A stretch of 6,001 nt of DNA from Burkholderiales bacterium (lineage in GTDB: Bacteria > Pseudomonadota > Gammaproteobacteria > Burkholderiales > SG8-39). The position numbers and the translations under genes were made by a program. Where the stretch lies: assembly GCA_029266935.1 (NCBI GenBank), contig JAQSVY010000231.1:1-6001 (forward strand), written 5' to 3'. The first letter of the stretch is position 1, and each line of letters starts with the position of its first letter. The notes below the pieces were generated by a model. That model was not told the origin of the DNA. It ran no database searches and worked only from the letters and a program-made list of their open reading frames with translations. Shown one piece after another: positions 1-5,895 of the stretch.

Positions 1-303
1 GCCTTCCACGAGCAGCAGGTCGCAGGGCGCGAGGTGGCGGATCTGCTCGTCGAAGGCGGGCTCGTGCGCGCCGCGCAGCTCGTGCATCAGCACCCAGCGA
101 CGCGACGAGGTGACCAGCACCTCGGTGGCGCCGGCGTGGCGATGGCGGTAGGAATCCTTGCCGGGCTGGTCGACGTCGAAGGTATGGTGCGCGTGCTTGA
201 TGAGCGAGACGCGCAGGCCGCGCTTCACGAAGCGCGGGATGAGCTGCTCGATCAGCGTCGTCTTGCCGCTGCCCGACCAGCCCGCGAAGCCGAAGATTTT
301 CAT
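1..303 (-). CDS. mobB: MobB, molybdopterin-guanine dinucleotide biosynthesis adaptor (C-terminus cut off by the window edge)
   Basis: The 101 visible residues start MKIFGFAGWSGSGKTT, a P-loop at residues 8-16. They continue with the MobB-typical stretch KHAHHTFDVDQPGKDSYRHR (about 36-55) and a Walker B-like CDLLLVEG running off the left edge. MobB proteins are usually about 170 residues, so roughly the last 70 lie outside. Known role: a cytoplasmic GTP-binding partner of MobA, which attaches GMP to molybdopterin to make the guanine dinucleotide cofactor used by DMSO-reductase-family enzymes and, in tungsten users, related enzymes. It is the last visible gene of the leftward operon, starting 7 nt after the stop of the anion exporter gene, with no clear Shine-Dalgarno sequence, so translation probably depends on coupling. 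Identity is clear from motifs; the only uncertainty is the unseen C-terminus, which could carry a fusion partner. Confidence 0.93.
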   Translation of the reverse strand, partial: MKIFGFAGWSGSGKTTLIEQLIPRFVKRGLRVSLIKHAHHTFDVDQPGKDSYRHRHAGATEVLVTSSRRWVLMHELRGAHEPAFDEQIRHLAPCDLLLVEG

Positions 304-310
304 GACCGAT

Positions 311-1057
311 CTATACCAGAACCATTTTCACGCCGGCAGCCGCCAGCACGACCGCCAGCACCCGGCGCACCATGGGATTGGCGAAGCGCCGGCTGCCGTA
401 CCCGGCGCCGAGCCAGCCACCGGCGAGCACGGCGGGCGCAAGGAATGCCACGTAGCCGGGAAGCGTGAAACCCGTGGAGACGAAGACCGCGGCCAGTCCC
501 GCGACGGAATTCACGAGGATGAAGGGCGCTGCGACGGCCGAGGTCTGCTTCGTCCCTGCCCAGCCCAGCATGAGCAGCAGCGGGCTGAGAAAGATACCGC
601 CGCCCACGCCCGTCAGGCCGGCGAGCAGCCCCATGGCGCCGCCGATCATCATCGCCGCGGCGAGCGGCGGCTCGCGCACCTCGCGCATCTCGTCGCCCGC
701 GCGGCCGCTGCGCCAGAGCTGCCAGGCGGCGTAGACCAGCACGACTCCGACCAGCACCTTGTACGCCTGCCCCGGCAGCGTGATTGCGCCACCGACGTAG
801 GCGAGGGGAATTGCCGCCACGGCGAAGGGCCAGAAAAGCTGCCAGCGGAAATGCCCCGCACCGTAGAACTTCCAGGTGGCGAGCGAGGAAACGAGGATGT
901 TGAGCACCAAGGCGACCGGCCGCATCTCGGCGGGGGCGATGCCCGCGAGCGCCATGGCCGCGAGATAGGCCGAAGCGCCGCCGTGGCCGACCGCGGCATA
1001 GCCGAACGCCGCGACCAGCATGCCGGCCGCCAGGGCCGCGACGACGATGTGCTCCAC
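311..1057 (-). CDS. TauE/SafE (TSUP) family membrane anion exporter
   Basis: A 248-residue, very hydrophobic protein with about eight membrane segments in two halves, joined by a charged loop (about 117-131, RSGRAGDEMREVREPP). Each half carries the glycine-rich family hallmark: AVGHGGASAYLAAM near 22-35 and LTGVGGGIFLSPLLLM near 148-163. Length and two-fold layout fit TSUP proteins, which move sulfite, sulfonates or related organic anions across the inner membrane; the substrate here cannot be read from sequence. The start is GTG at 1057, since a TGA in frame at 1072-1070 leaves no other usual start codon. No good Shine-Dalgarno sequence precedes it. It sits 48 nt after tupA and 7 nt before mobB, so it is probably cotranscribed with the tungstate genes. 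Export of an oxyanion tied to molybdo/tungsto-enzyme metabolism (for example sulfite) is inference. Confidence 0.88.
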   Translation of the reverse strand: MEHIVVAALAAGMLVAAFGYAAVGHGGASAYLAAMALAGIAPAEMRPVALVLNILVSSLATWKFYGAGHFRWQLFWPFAVAAIPLAYVGGAITLPGQAYKVLVGVVLVYAAWQLWRSGRAGDEMREVREPPLAAAMMIGGAMGLLAGLTGVGGGIFLSPLLLMLGWAGTKQTSAVAAPFILVNSVAGLAAVFVSTGFTLPGYVAFLAPAVLAGGWLGAGYGSRRFANPMVRRVLAVVLAAAGVKMVLV

Positions 1058-1105
1058 CCACGCTATATATCATCACCACCGGCTGGCAGAAGCCCCGGTC
1101 CCTCG

Positions 1106-1876
1106 TCATTCCGCGTTCGGGAAGAAGAGCTGCTCGCCGTTGATCTTGTAGGCGGCGATGGCGTGCTGGCCCTCGCGCGAAACGATCCAGTCGATGAAGG
1201 CCTGCCCCATGTCCTTCTTGACGTGCGGATGCTTCGCGGGGTTCACGAGGATCACACCATACTGGTTGAAGAGGCGCTTGTCGCCCTCGACCGTGATCAC
1301 GAGGTTGCCGCGGTTCTTGAACGAGAGCCAGGTGCCGCGGTCGGTGAGCGCATATGCGTTCATGCCCGAGGCGGTGTTCAGCGTCGGCCCCATGCCCGAT
1401 CCGGTGTCGCGGTACCACGGCCCCTTTTGCTTCGCGATGTCGATGCCCGCGGCCTTCCAGAGTCCGAGCTCAGCGAAGTGCGTGCCGCTGTTGTCGCCGC
1501 GGGAGGCAAACGCCGCTTTCTTCTCCAGGATGCGCTTGAGTGCCGCAACGATATCCTTGCTGCCGCCGACTCCGGCGGGATCGGCCTTCGGCCCGACCAG
1601 GACGAAGTCGTTGTACATCACCTCGAAGCGCTTCACGCCGTAGCCCTCGGCGACGAACTTCTCCTCCAGCGCCCTCGCATGGACGAACACCACGTCCGCG
1701 TCGCCGCGTTTGCCCATGTCGAGCGACTGGCCGGTGCCGAGCGCCACCACGCGCACCTGGATGCCGGTCTTCTTCTCGAAGATCGGCAGGAGGTGGCGGA
1801 AGAGCCCCGATTGCTCGGTCGATGTCGTCGATGCCACGGTGATGAAACCGATCAATGCCGCTGTGCCTAGGCCCAT
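1106..1876 (-). CDS. tupA: TupA, tungstate-binding protein of the Tup ABC importer
   Basis: A 256-residue protein with the TupA fingerprint: STTSTEQSGLF (about 16-26, including the oxyanion-binding TTST at 17-20), VMYNDFVLVGP (87-96), the arginine-bearing SRGDNSGTH (125-133), YRDTGSGMG (155-163), and a C-terminal YKINGEQLFFP. In the family these segments wrap tungstate, or less tightly molybdate, in the periplasm and deliver it to the TupB/TupC pore. The ATG at 1876 is fixed by a strong AAAGGAGAGC Shine-Dalgarno sequence 4 nt upstream, and no usual start codon was seen upstream in frame back to about 1960. The gene overlaps the end of tupC by 10 nt. Odd point: only 16 residues precede TTST, and these already contain the first beta strand (LIGFITVAS), so there is no room for a normal Sec signal peptide and the n-region has no positive charge. 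The core domain looks complete; export is doubtful. Confidence 0.92.
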   Translation of the reverse strand: MGLGTAALIGFITVASTTSTEQSGLFRHLLPIFEKKTGIQVRVVALGTGQSLDMGKRGDADVVFVHARALEEKFVAEGYGVKRFEVMYNDFVLVGPKADPAGVGGSKDIVAALKRILEKKAAFASRGDNSGTHFAELGLWKAAGIDIAKQKGPWYRDTGSGMGPTLNTASGMNAYALTDRGTWLSFKNRGNLVITVEGDKRLFNQYGVILVNPAKHPHVKKDMGQAFIDWIVSREGQHAIAAYKINGEQLFFPNAE

Positions 1877-2544
1877 GGCAGCTCTCCTTTGATAAACGCC
1901 GCGGCCTCGGCCGTGGCGGGTTTGGAAAAGAATTGCTCCACCGGCGTGCGCTCGAGCACGCGTCCGTCGTGCAGGTAGATGACCTCGTCGCCCAGCCGGC
2001 GCGCCTGCCCGAGGTTGTGCGTCGCCATCACGATCTTGGTGCCGGCGGCGTCGAAGGCGCGGATGATGTTCTCGATCTCACGCACGGCGCTCGGATCGAG
2101 GCTCGCCGTCGGCTCGTCGAGGAACAGCACTTCCGGGTGCAGCGCCCAGGCGCGCGCGAGCGCGAGGCGCTGCTGCTCGCCGCCGGAGAGCACGCGCGCG
2201 GGCCGGTGCGCAAGCTCCGCGAGGCCGACCTCCTTCAGGGCGTCCATGGCGGGCCTTTCGGCATCCGCGACGCCGGCAACCCTGAGGGCATAGATGATGT
2301 TGTCCAGCGCCGAGCGGCGCAGCATGACCGGCCGCTGGAACACCATCGCCTGCCGGCCGTTCGAGCTCCACGAGATCGTTCCTGCGGTCGGCGGCAGCAG
2401 CCCGTGCATGAGCCGCATCAGGACGCTCTTTCCGGCGCCGTTGGCGCCGAGGATGATGGTGCTCGGGCCGGCCTCGAGCTCGAGCGAGAGCGGCTTGATC
2501 ACCTGCAGGAAGCTCACTGCCTCCAGCCTGAGCGGCAGGATCAT
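1867..2544 (-). CDS. tupC: TupC, ATP-binding subunit of the tungstate importer
   Basis: A 225-residue ABC ATPase with all catalytic motifs: Walker A GANGAGKS (33-40) followed by VLMRLMHGLL as in Tup/Wtp-type ATPases, Q-loop glutamine in MVFQRP (Q70), signature LSGGEQQ (119-125), Walker B VLFLDEP (D143, E144), D-loop SLD and the switch histidine in ATHN (H176). The MVFQRPVMLRRSALDN stretch is characteristic of the tungstate subfamily. It is cytoplasmic and energises TupB. The start ATG overlaps the TGA of the tupB frame by 4 nt (ATGA), the usual tight coupling, and the 3' end overlaps tupA. Oddity: between the first strand (LEAVSF) and LSLELEAG there are only about seven residues, a few fewer than usual, so the segment that normally contributes an aromatic residue stacking on ATP seems shortened. 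All other motifs argue for a foldable ATPase. Confidence 0.93.
   Translation of the reverse strand: MILPLRLEAVSFLQVIKPLSLELEAGPSTIILGANGAGKSVLMRLMHGLLPPTAGTISWSSNGRQAMVFQRPVMLRRSALDNIIYALRVAGVADAERPAMDALKEVGLAELAHRPARVLSGGEQQRLALARAWALHPEVLFLDEPTASLDPSAVREIENIIRAFDAAGTKIVMATHNLGQARRLGDEVIYLHDGRVLERTPVEQFFSKPATAEAAAFIKGELPWA
1881..1890 (-). promoter_or_regulatory. Strong ribosome binding site of tupA
   Basis: AAAGGAGAGC on the minus strand, 4 nt before the tupA ATG and lying inside the 3' end of tupC. It decides the tupA start. The identical 10-mer recurs on the plus strand at 5992-6001. Confidence 0.85.
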
Positions 2545-3067
2545 CCGTAGCGCCGCTGCGCGGCTTCCTTGATGACCATCGCCGCGGCGTTGATCACGAG
2601 CACCATCGCGATCAGCACCACGCCCAGCCCGAGCGCGAGCGGCAGGTCGCCCTTCGAGGTCTCGAGCGCGATGGTCGTGGTCATGACGCGCGTCACGCCG
2701 TCGATGTTGCCGCCGACGATCATCACCCGTCCTCGATCGCCTGTCGCGTCAGCGCCGCGATGATCGGGGTGATGAGGACCGTCTGCGCGAGCACCATTGC
2801 GGCAGGGGTGAAGAGCAGCCCGAGCTCGCCGAGTGGCCCTGCGCGGGAGAGCAGCAGGTAGACGAGCAGGCCCACGACCACCGGCGGCAGGCCCATGAGC
2901 GCGTTGAGCAGCACGATCAGCGCATGGCGGCCCGGGAAGCGCCCGACCGCCACCGCGGCCCCGATGGGCAGGCCGAGGACGGTGGCGAGCGCCACCGCGC
3001 TCAGGCTGACCTGAAGGCTCAGCGCGACGATCTCCCACAGGCGCAGGTCGAGGAATATGTCTTTCAT
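2541..3067 (-). pseudogene. tupB: tupB, tungstate importer permease, broken by an out-of-frame internal deletion
   Basis: The first frame (ATG 3067, stop TGA 2725-2723) gives 114 residues starting MKDIFLDLRLWEIVALSLQ, with membrane segments near 12-40, 47-73 and 85-106, ending ALTRQAIEDG. The frame one base over then continues with a recognisable TupB C-terminus, VMIVGGNIDGVTRVMTTTIA through a last membrane helix to AAQRRYG, stopping at 2543-2541. TupB proteins are normally about 230 residues; the two pieces total about 175. As recalled for the family, the missing stretch of about 50 residues between QAIED and AVMIVGG contains the cytoplasmic EAA-type loop that contacts TupC. A single-base error cannot explain this. 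The C-terminal piece could still be translated as a separate 60-residue peptide from ATG 2723, since TGATG overlaps stop and start and GAGGA lies 6 nt upstream. A functional pore is unlikely unless the assembly is wrong here. Confidence 0.85.
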
Positions 3068-3140
3068 TGCATACGTGGCTTCCCAGCAGAAATCTACCTC
3101 CGAAATGCCTATAGGCTAAATAGGCTAGGATTTGCATATC
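3068..3140. promoter_or_regulatory. Divergent intergenic region with a nested repeat operator
   Basis: These 73 bp separate tupB (leftward) from the regulator (rightward) and must hold both promoters. They contain a dense dyad: perfect palindrome GCCTATAGGC at 3107-3116; a second arrangement GCCTAT (3107-3112), 7-nt spacer, ATAGGC (3120-3125); an outer imperfect pair AAAT-G-CCTA (3103-3111) with TAGGATTT (3126-3133); and a direct repeat ATAGGCTA at 3111-3118 and 3120-3127, 9 bp apart. This A+T-richer patch stands out from its surroundings and is the obvious binding site for the adjacent winged-helix regulator, which would control both operons. The spacing of the split dyad resembles ModE boxes in layout, although the bases differ. 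No convincing -35/-10 pair could be chosen for either direction. Confidence 0.6.
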
Positions 3141-4133
3141 ATGTTCGAGATCGCCTTCGACCATGCCTGGCTGGCGGGCAAGGACTTCCCGCGCGAGCGC
3201 GGCCGCGCGCTGCTGCGCCTGCTCGAGGCGCTGGCGCGCTCGGCGTCGCTGCGCGAGGCGGCGCGCTCGGCCGGCCTCTCCTACCGCAGCGCCTGGGGCG
3301 TGCTCGGCGAGGCGGCGCGGCTCTTCGGCGCGCCGCTGGTGGAAATGCAGCGCGGCCGCCCGGCGCGCCTGAGCGCGCTCGGGCTGCGGGTGCTCGCCGC
3401 CGACGAGCGCGTACGCGCCGCGCTCGGCGGCGAGTTCGAGCGCCTGCGCGCGGAGATCCCGCCGCTGCTCGCCGAGGCGCTCCCGGGAGCGCGAGCGCGG
3501 CTCACGCTGCACGCGAGCCATGACCTTGCCCTCGAGACCCTGCGCGAGCTGTGCCGCAGCTCCCTCGAGCTAGAGATCGCCGTCGGCGGCGCCGACGAAG
3601 CGCTGGCCGCGCTCGCCCGCGGCGAGTGCGACCTGGCGGGCTTCCACGTCGCCGACGCGCTGCCGCGCGCGGCGGCGGCCGCGGCGGCGCTCGGCCGCTG
3701 GCTCGACCCGCGCAAGCACACCCTGATCCACTTCGTCACCCGCCAGCAGGGCCTCATCGCCCGCCCTGGCTCGCGCATCCGCGGCGTGCACGACCTGACG
3801 CGGCCCGGCGTGCGCTTCATCAACCGCCACATGGACGTCTCCGTCGCCCAGGCCGTCGCTGAGGGCCGTGCCGATGCCGGGTTCGGCCTGCGCGCCGAAG
3901 CGACGCGCTTCAGGCTCGCGTTCGTGCCGCTCGCGATGGAGCGCTATTTCTTCGCCTGCGCCAAGTCCGCCCTGCGCGGCGCCGCGCTCAAGGCGCTGCT
4001 CGATGCGCTGCGCAGCCCGCGCTTCGCCTCGGGCGTGAAGCGGCTTCCGGGCTACGATGCCACGCACAGTGCCGTCCTCGAGCCTTTGGACGCCGCCTTG
4101 ACCTGGGTACAGAAACAAAAGCCGCGCAAGTGA
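3141..4133 (+). CDS. ModE-like HTH regulator fused to a molybdate-binding-protein-like sensor domain (shortened)
   Basis: A 330-residue protein. Residues 15-90 form a ModE/LysR-type winged helix (RALLRLLEALARSASLREAA, then SAGLSYRSAWGVL as recognition region, and GRPARLSALGLRVL as wing). From about 118 it resembles the periplasmic molybdate-binding-like domain found in one-component regulators: LTLHASHDLALETL (121-134), GECDLAGFHV (161-170), RKHTLIHFVTRQQGLIARPG (191-210), RPGVRFINR (221-229), AVAEGRADAGFG (238-249) and FVPLAMERYFFAC (261-273). Likely role: cytoplasmic sensing of molybdate/tungstate or a related ligand to control the divergent operons. ATG 3141 is preferred, with AGGA 10 nt upstream; a TTG at 3132 lies 1 nt after that AGGA. 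Oddity: family members as I recall carry about 35 residues between INR and the H-x-x-V-A-x-A-V helix, including a GSGTR-like ligand loop. Here INR (227-229) runs straight into HMDVSVAQAV in frame. Confidence 0.82.
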   Translation: MFEIAFDHAWLAGKDFPRERGRALLRLLEALARSASLREAARSAGLSYRSAWGVLGEAARLFGAPLVEMQRGRPARLSALGLRVLAADERVRAALGGEFERLRAEIPPLLAEALPGARARLTLHASHDLALETLRELCRSSLELEIAVGGADEALAALARGECDLAGFHVADALPRAAAAAAALGRWLDPRKHTLIHFVTRQQGLIARPGSRIRGVHDLTRPGVRFINRHMDVSVAQAVAEGRADAGFGLRAEATRFRLAFVPLAMERYFFACAKSALRGAALKALLDALRSPRFASGVKRLPGYDATHSAVLEPLDAALTWVQKQKPRK

Positions 4134-5125
4134 CGTCGAAGCCGCGCCCCCTGCCCTATGCCCTCGCGGCGCTCGCACTGCTGGCGCTGGCGGCACTTGC
4201 CTTCGCGGTGGGCCGCTATCCGGTCTCGCCGGGAGAAGTGCTAGCCGCGCTGGCGGGCCAGGCTGCAGACCCGACGGTGAATACGGTCGTGCTGCAGGTG
4301 CGCGGGCCGCGGGTGCTCGCGGCGCTGCTGGTCGGCGCAGCGCTCGCGGCCGCCGGGTCGGCCTACCAGGGGATGTTCCGCAACCCGCTGGTTTCGCCCG
4401 ACATCCTGGGCGTGTCGACCGGCGCCGCGCTTGGGGCGGTCCTGGGCATCTTGCTGTCACTGAACATCTTCTGGGTGCAAATCTTTTCTTTCGTCGGCGG
4501 CCTCTTCGCCGTGGGACTCGTGTACGGCATCGGCTCGCGGCTGCGCGGGCACGACCCGCTGCTCGCGCTGGTCCTGACTGGCGTGGTTATCGGCACGCTG
4601 CTCGGCTCGGTGATCGCGCTGCTCAAGGTCCTTGCCGACCCCTACAACCAGCTGCCTGCGATCACGTTCTGGCTCCTCGGCAGCCTCGCCTCAATTTCCC
4701 CGCGGGACCTCGCCGTCGCCGCGCCGCTGGCGCTGTTCGGGCTCGCGCCAATGCTGCTACTACGCTGGCGCATGAATCTGCTCGCGCTGCCCGACGACGA
4801 GGCGCGCGCCCTCGGCGTCGACACCCGGCGCCTGCGCACGCTCGTGGTGGCCTGCGCGACGCTGATGGCCGCCTCGGTCGTGGCCATCAGCGGCATCATC
4901 GGCTGGGTGGGCCTCCTGATTCCGCATGCCGCGCGCCTTCTCGTCGGACCGGATTTCGGCCGCCTGCTGCCGCTCGCCATGTTGATGGGTGCGGGCTTCC
5001 TGCTGGCGGTGGACACGCTGTGCCGCACACTGGCGACGATCGAGGTGCCGCCGGGGGTGCTGACCGCGCTCATCGGCACGCCGTTCTTCCTCTGGCTCTT
5101 CGCCCTCTCTCGGAGAGCCTGGTGA
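4130..5125 (+). CDS. FecCD/BtuC-family ABC importer permease (MolB-like)
   Basis: A 331-residue inner-membrane protein of normal length for the family, with about ten hydrophobic segments. Hallmarks: LQVRGPRVLAALLVGAALA (55-73), AYQGMFRNPLVSPDILGVST (78-97), FWLLGSLASISPRDL (180-194), the ATPase-facing ALGVDTRRLR (227-236), SGIIGWVGLLIPHAARLLVG (254-273) and the closing GTPFFLWLF (316-324). Start is GTG at 4130, overlapping the regulator stop by 4 nt (GTGA); no Shine-Dalgarno sequence is visible, so translation should be coupled. The family imports iron-siderophores, haem, cobalamin and, for Haemophilus MolBC, molybdate/tungstate. Context with a ModE-like regulator and tup genes favours the last, but substrate is inference. 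No periplasmic binding protein for it lies inside the window; it may be the gene starting just past the right edge. Confidence 0.92.
   Translation: MTSKPRPLPYALAALALLALAALAFAVGRYPVSPGEVLAALAGQAADPTVNTVVLQVRGPRVLAALLVGAALAAAGSAYQGMFRNPLVSPDILGVSTGAALGAVLGILLSLNIFWVQIFSFVGGLFAVGLVYGIGSRLRGHDPLLALVLTGVVIGTLLGSVIALLKVLADPYNQLPAITFWLLGSLASISPRDLAVAAPLALFGLAPMLLLRWRMNLLALPDDEARALGVDTRRLRTLVVACATLMAASVVAISGIIGWVGLLIPHAARLLVGPDFGRLLPLAMLMGAGFLLAVDTLCRTLATIEVPPGVLTALIGTPFFLWLFALSRRAW
5112..5117 (+). promoter_or_regulatory. Ribosome binding site fixing the start of the ATPase gene
   Basis: GGAGAG lies 7 nt before the ATG at 5125 and inside the end of the permease gene. It supports 5125 over the upstream in-frame ATG at 5020, which would give a long hydrophilic extension inside the permease frame and has no family counterpart. 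Confidence 0.75.
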
Positions 5126-5895
5126 TGCTTGAGGCCAGCGATTTGTCCTTCGGCTTCCCCGGCCGCACCATCGGGCGCGGCATCGGCTTCACGCTCGGCG
5201 CCGGCGAGGTGATGTGCGTGCTCGGCCCCAACGGCGGCGGCAAGACCACCCTTTTTCGGACGCTGCTCGGGCTCCTACCTTCCCATGCGGGAAAAATTCT
5301 TCTGCAGAACGATCTGCTCGAGTCCCTTTCGCGAGGCGAAATCGCGCGGCGCGTGGGCTACGTCCCGCAGGGGCACGCCGCGTATTTCGCCTTCACCGTG
5401 CGCGAGTTCGTACTCATGGGCCGCACGGCGCACCTGGGCGTCTTCGCCTCTCCCGCAGCAAACGACTTTCTCGCGGTGAACCACGTGCTGGAGTCCCTGG
5501 GCATCGCGGCGCTGGCGGACCGGCCGGTCACTGAGATCTCCGGCGGCGAGCGCCAGCTTGCGCTCCTCGCGCGCGCGCTCGCGCAGCAGCCGCGCCTGCT
5601 CGTGCTGGACGAGCCGACTGCCGGCCTCGACTTCGGCAACCAGATACGGGTTCTCGAGAAGATCAGCAATCTGAGCGAGAAGGGAATTTCCATCCTGTTC
5701 TCGAGCCACCACCCGGACCACGCCTTCATGTGCGCCGGCCGCGCGCTGCTCCTCGCCGAGGGGCGCGCGCTCGAGATCGGCCGCCCGCAGGAGGTCATCC
5801 GCGCCGATACCCTGCAGCGCCTCTACGGCGTGCCGGCGCAGGTTCTCTCCACCGAAGCCGGCGTGCATGCCTTCCTGCCTCGCTTGACAACGTAA
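5125..5895 (+). CDS. ABC importer ATPase, FecE/FepC/MolC-like
   Basis: A 256-residue cytoplasmic ATPase with complete motifs: Walker A GPNGGGKTT (34-42), Q-loop YVPQG (Q82), signature ISGGERQ (138-144), Walker B LLVLDEPTAGLD (158-169; D162, E163) and switch histidine SSHHPDHA (H195). The segment FAFTVREFVLMGRTAHLGVF (88-107) followed by a D-x-x-A-V-N-H-V-L helix is typical of type II importer ATPases and, from memory, close to MolC of the Haemophilus molybdate/tungstate importer. Its start overlaps the stop of the permease by one base (TGATG) with a good Shine-Dalgarno sequence, so the two should be made in matched amounts and form one transporter. Length is normal and no key residue is missing, in contrast to the Tup genes on the other strand. 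Iron-siderophore or corrinoid uptake remain alternatives. Confidence 0.93.
   Translation: MLEASDLSFGFPGRTIGRGIGFTLGAGEVMCVLGPNGGGKTTLFRTLLGLLPSHAGKILLQNDLLESLSRGEIARRVGYVPQGHAAYFAFTVREFVLMGRTAHLGVFASPAANDFLAVNHVLESLGIAALADRPVTEISGGERQLALLARALAQQPRLLVLDEPTAGLDFGNQIRVLEKISNLSEKGISILFSSHHPDHAFMCAGRALLLAEGRALEIGRPQEVIRADTLQRLYGVPAQVLSTEAGVHAFLPRLTT

Noticed and set aside
1058..1105. Rho-independent terminator between tupA and the TSUP gene
   Set aside because: Only a weak bulged hairpin without a following T run was found, so read-through into TSUP and mobB is assumed.
300..1418. A 372-codon minus-strand frame overlapping tupA and the TSUP gene
   Set aside because: Arg/Gly/Ala-rich alternative frame; the overlapping frames encode recognisable TupA and TSUP proteins.
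158..1870. A 570-codon open frame on the plus strand spanning four minus-strand genes
   Set aside because: Its translation is low-complexity, rich in His, Arg, Gly and Asp with no domain; it is the antisense shadow of mobB, the TSUP gene and tupA, which have clear family motifs.
3132..3140. TTG start for the regulator 9 nt upstream of the ATG
   Set aside because: The only Shine-Dalgarno-like AGGA ends 1 nt before it, too close; ATG 3141 has it at 10 nt.
2541..3521. A 326-codon minus-strand frame covering tupB and running into the regulator gene
   Set aside because: Only its last 60 or so codons match TupB; the rest is arginine-rich antisense of the regulator and an alternative frame of tupB, so it is not one gene.
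5020..5124. Upstream ATG giving the ATPase a 35-residue extension
   Set aside because: It lies inside the permease gene, the extension is not family-like, and ATG 5125 has a good ribosome site and the classical TGATG overlap.
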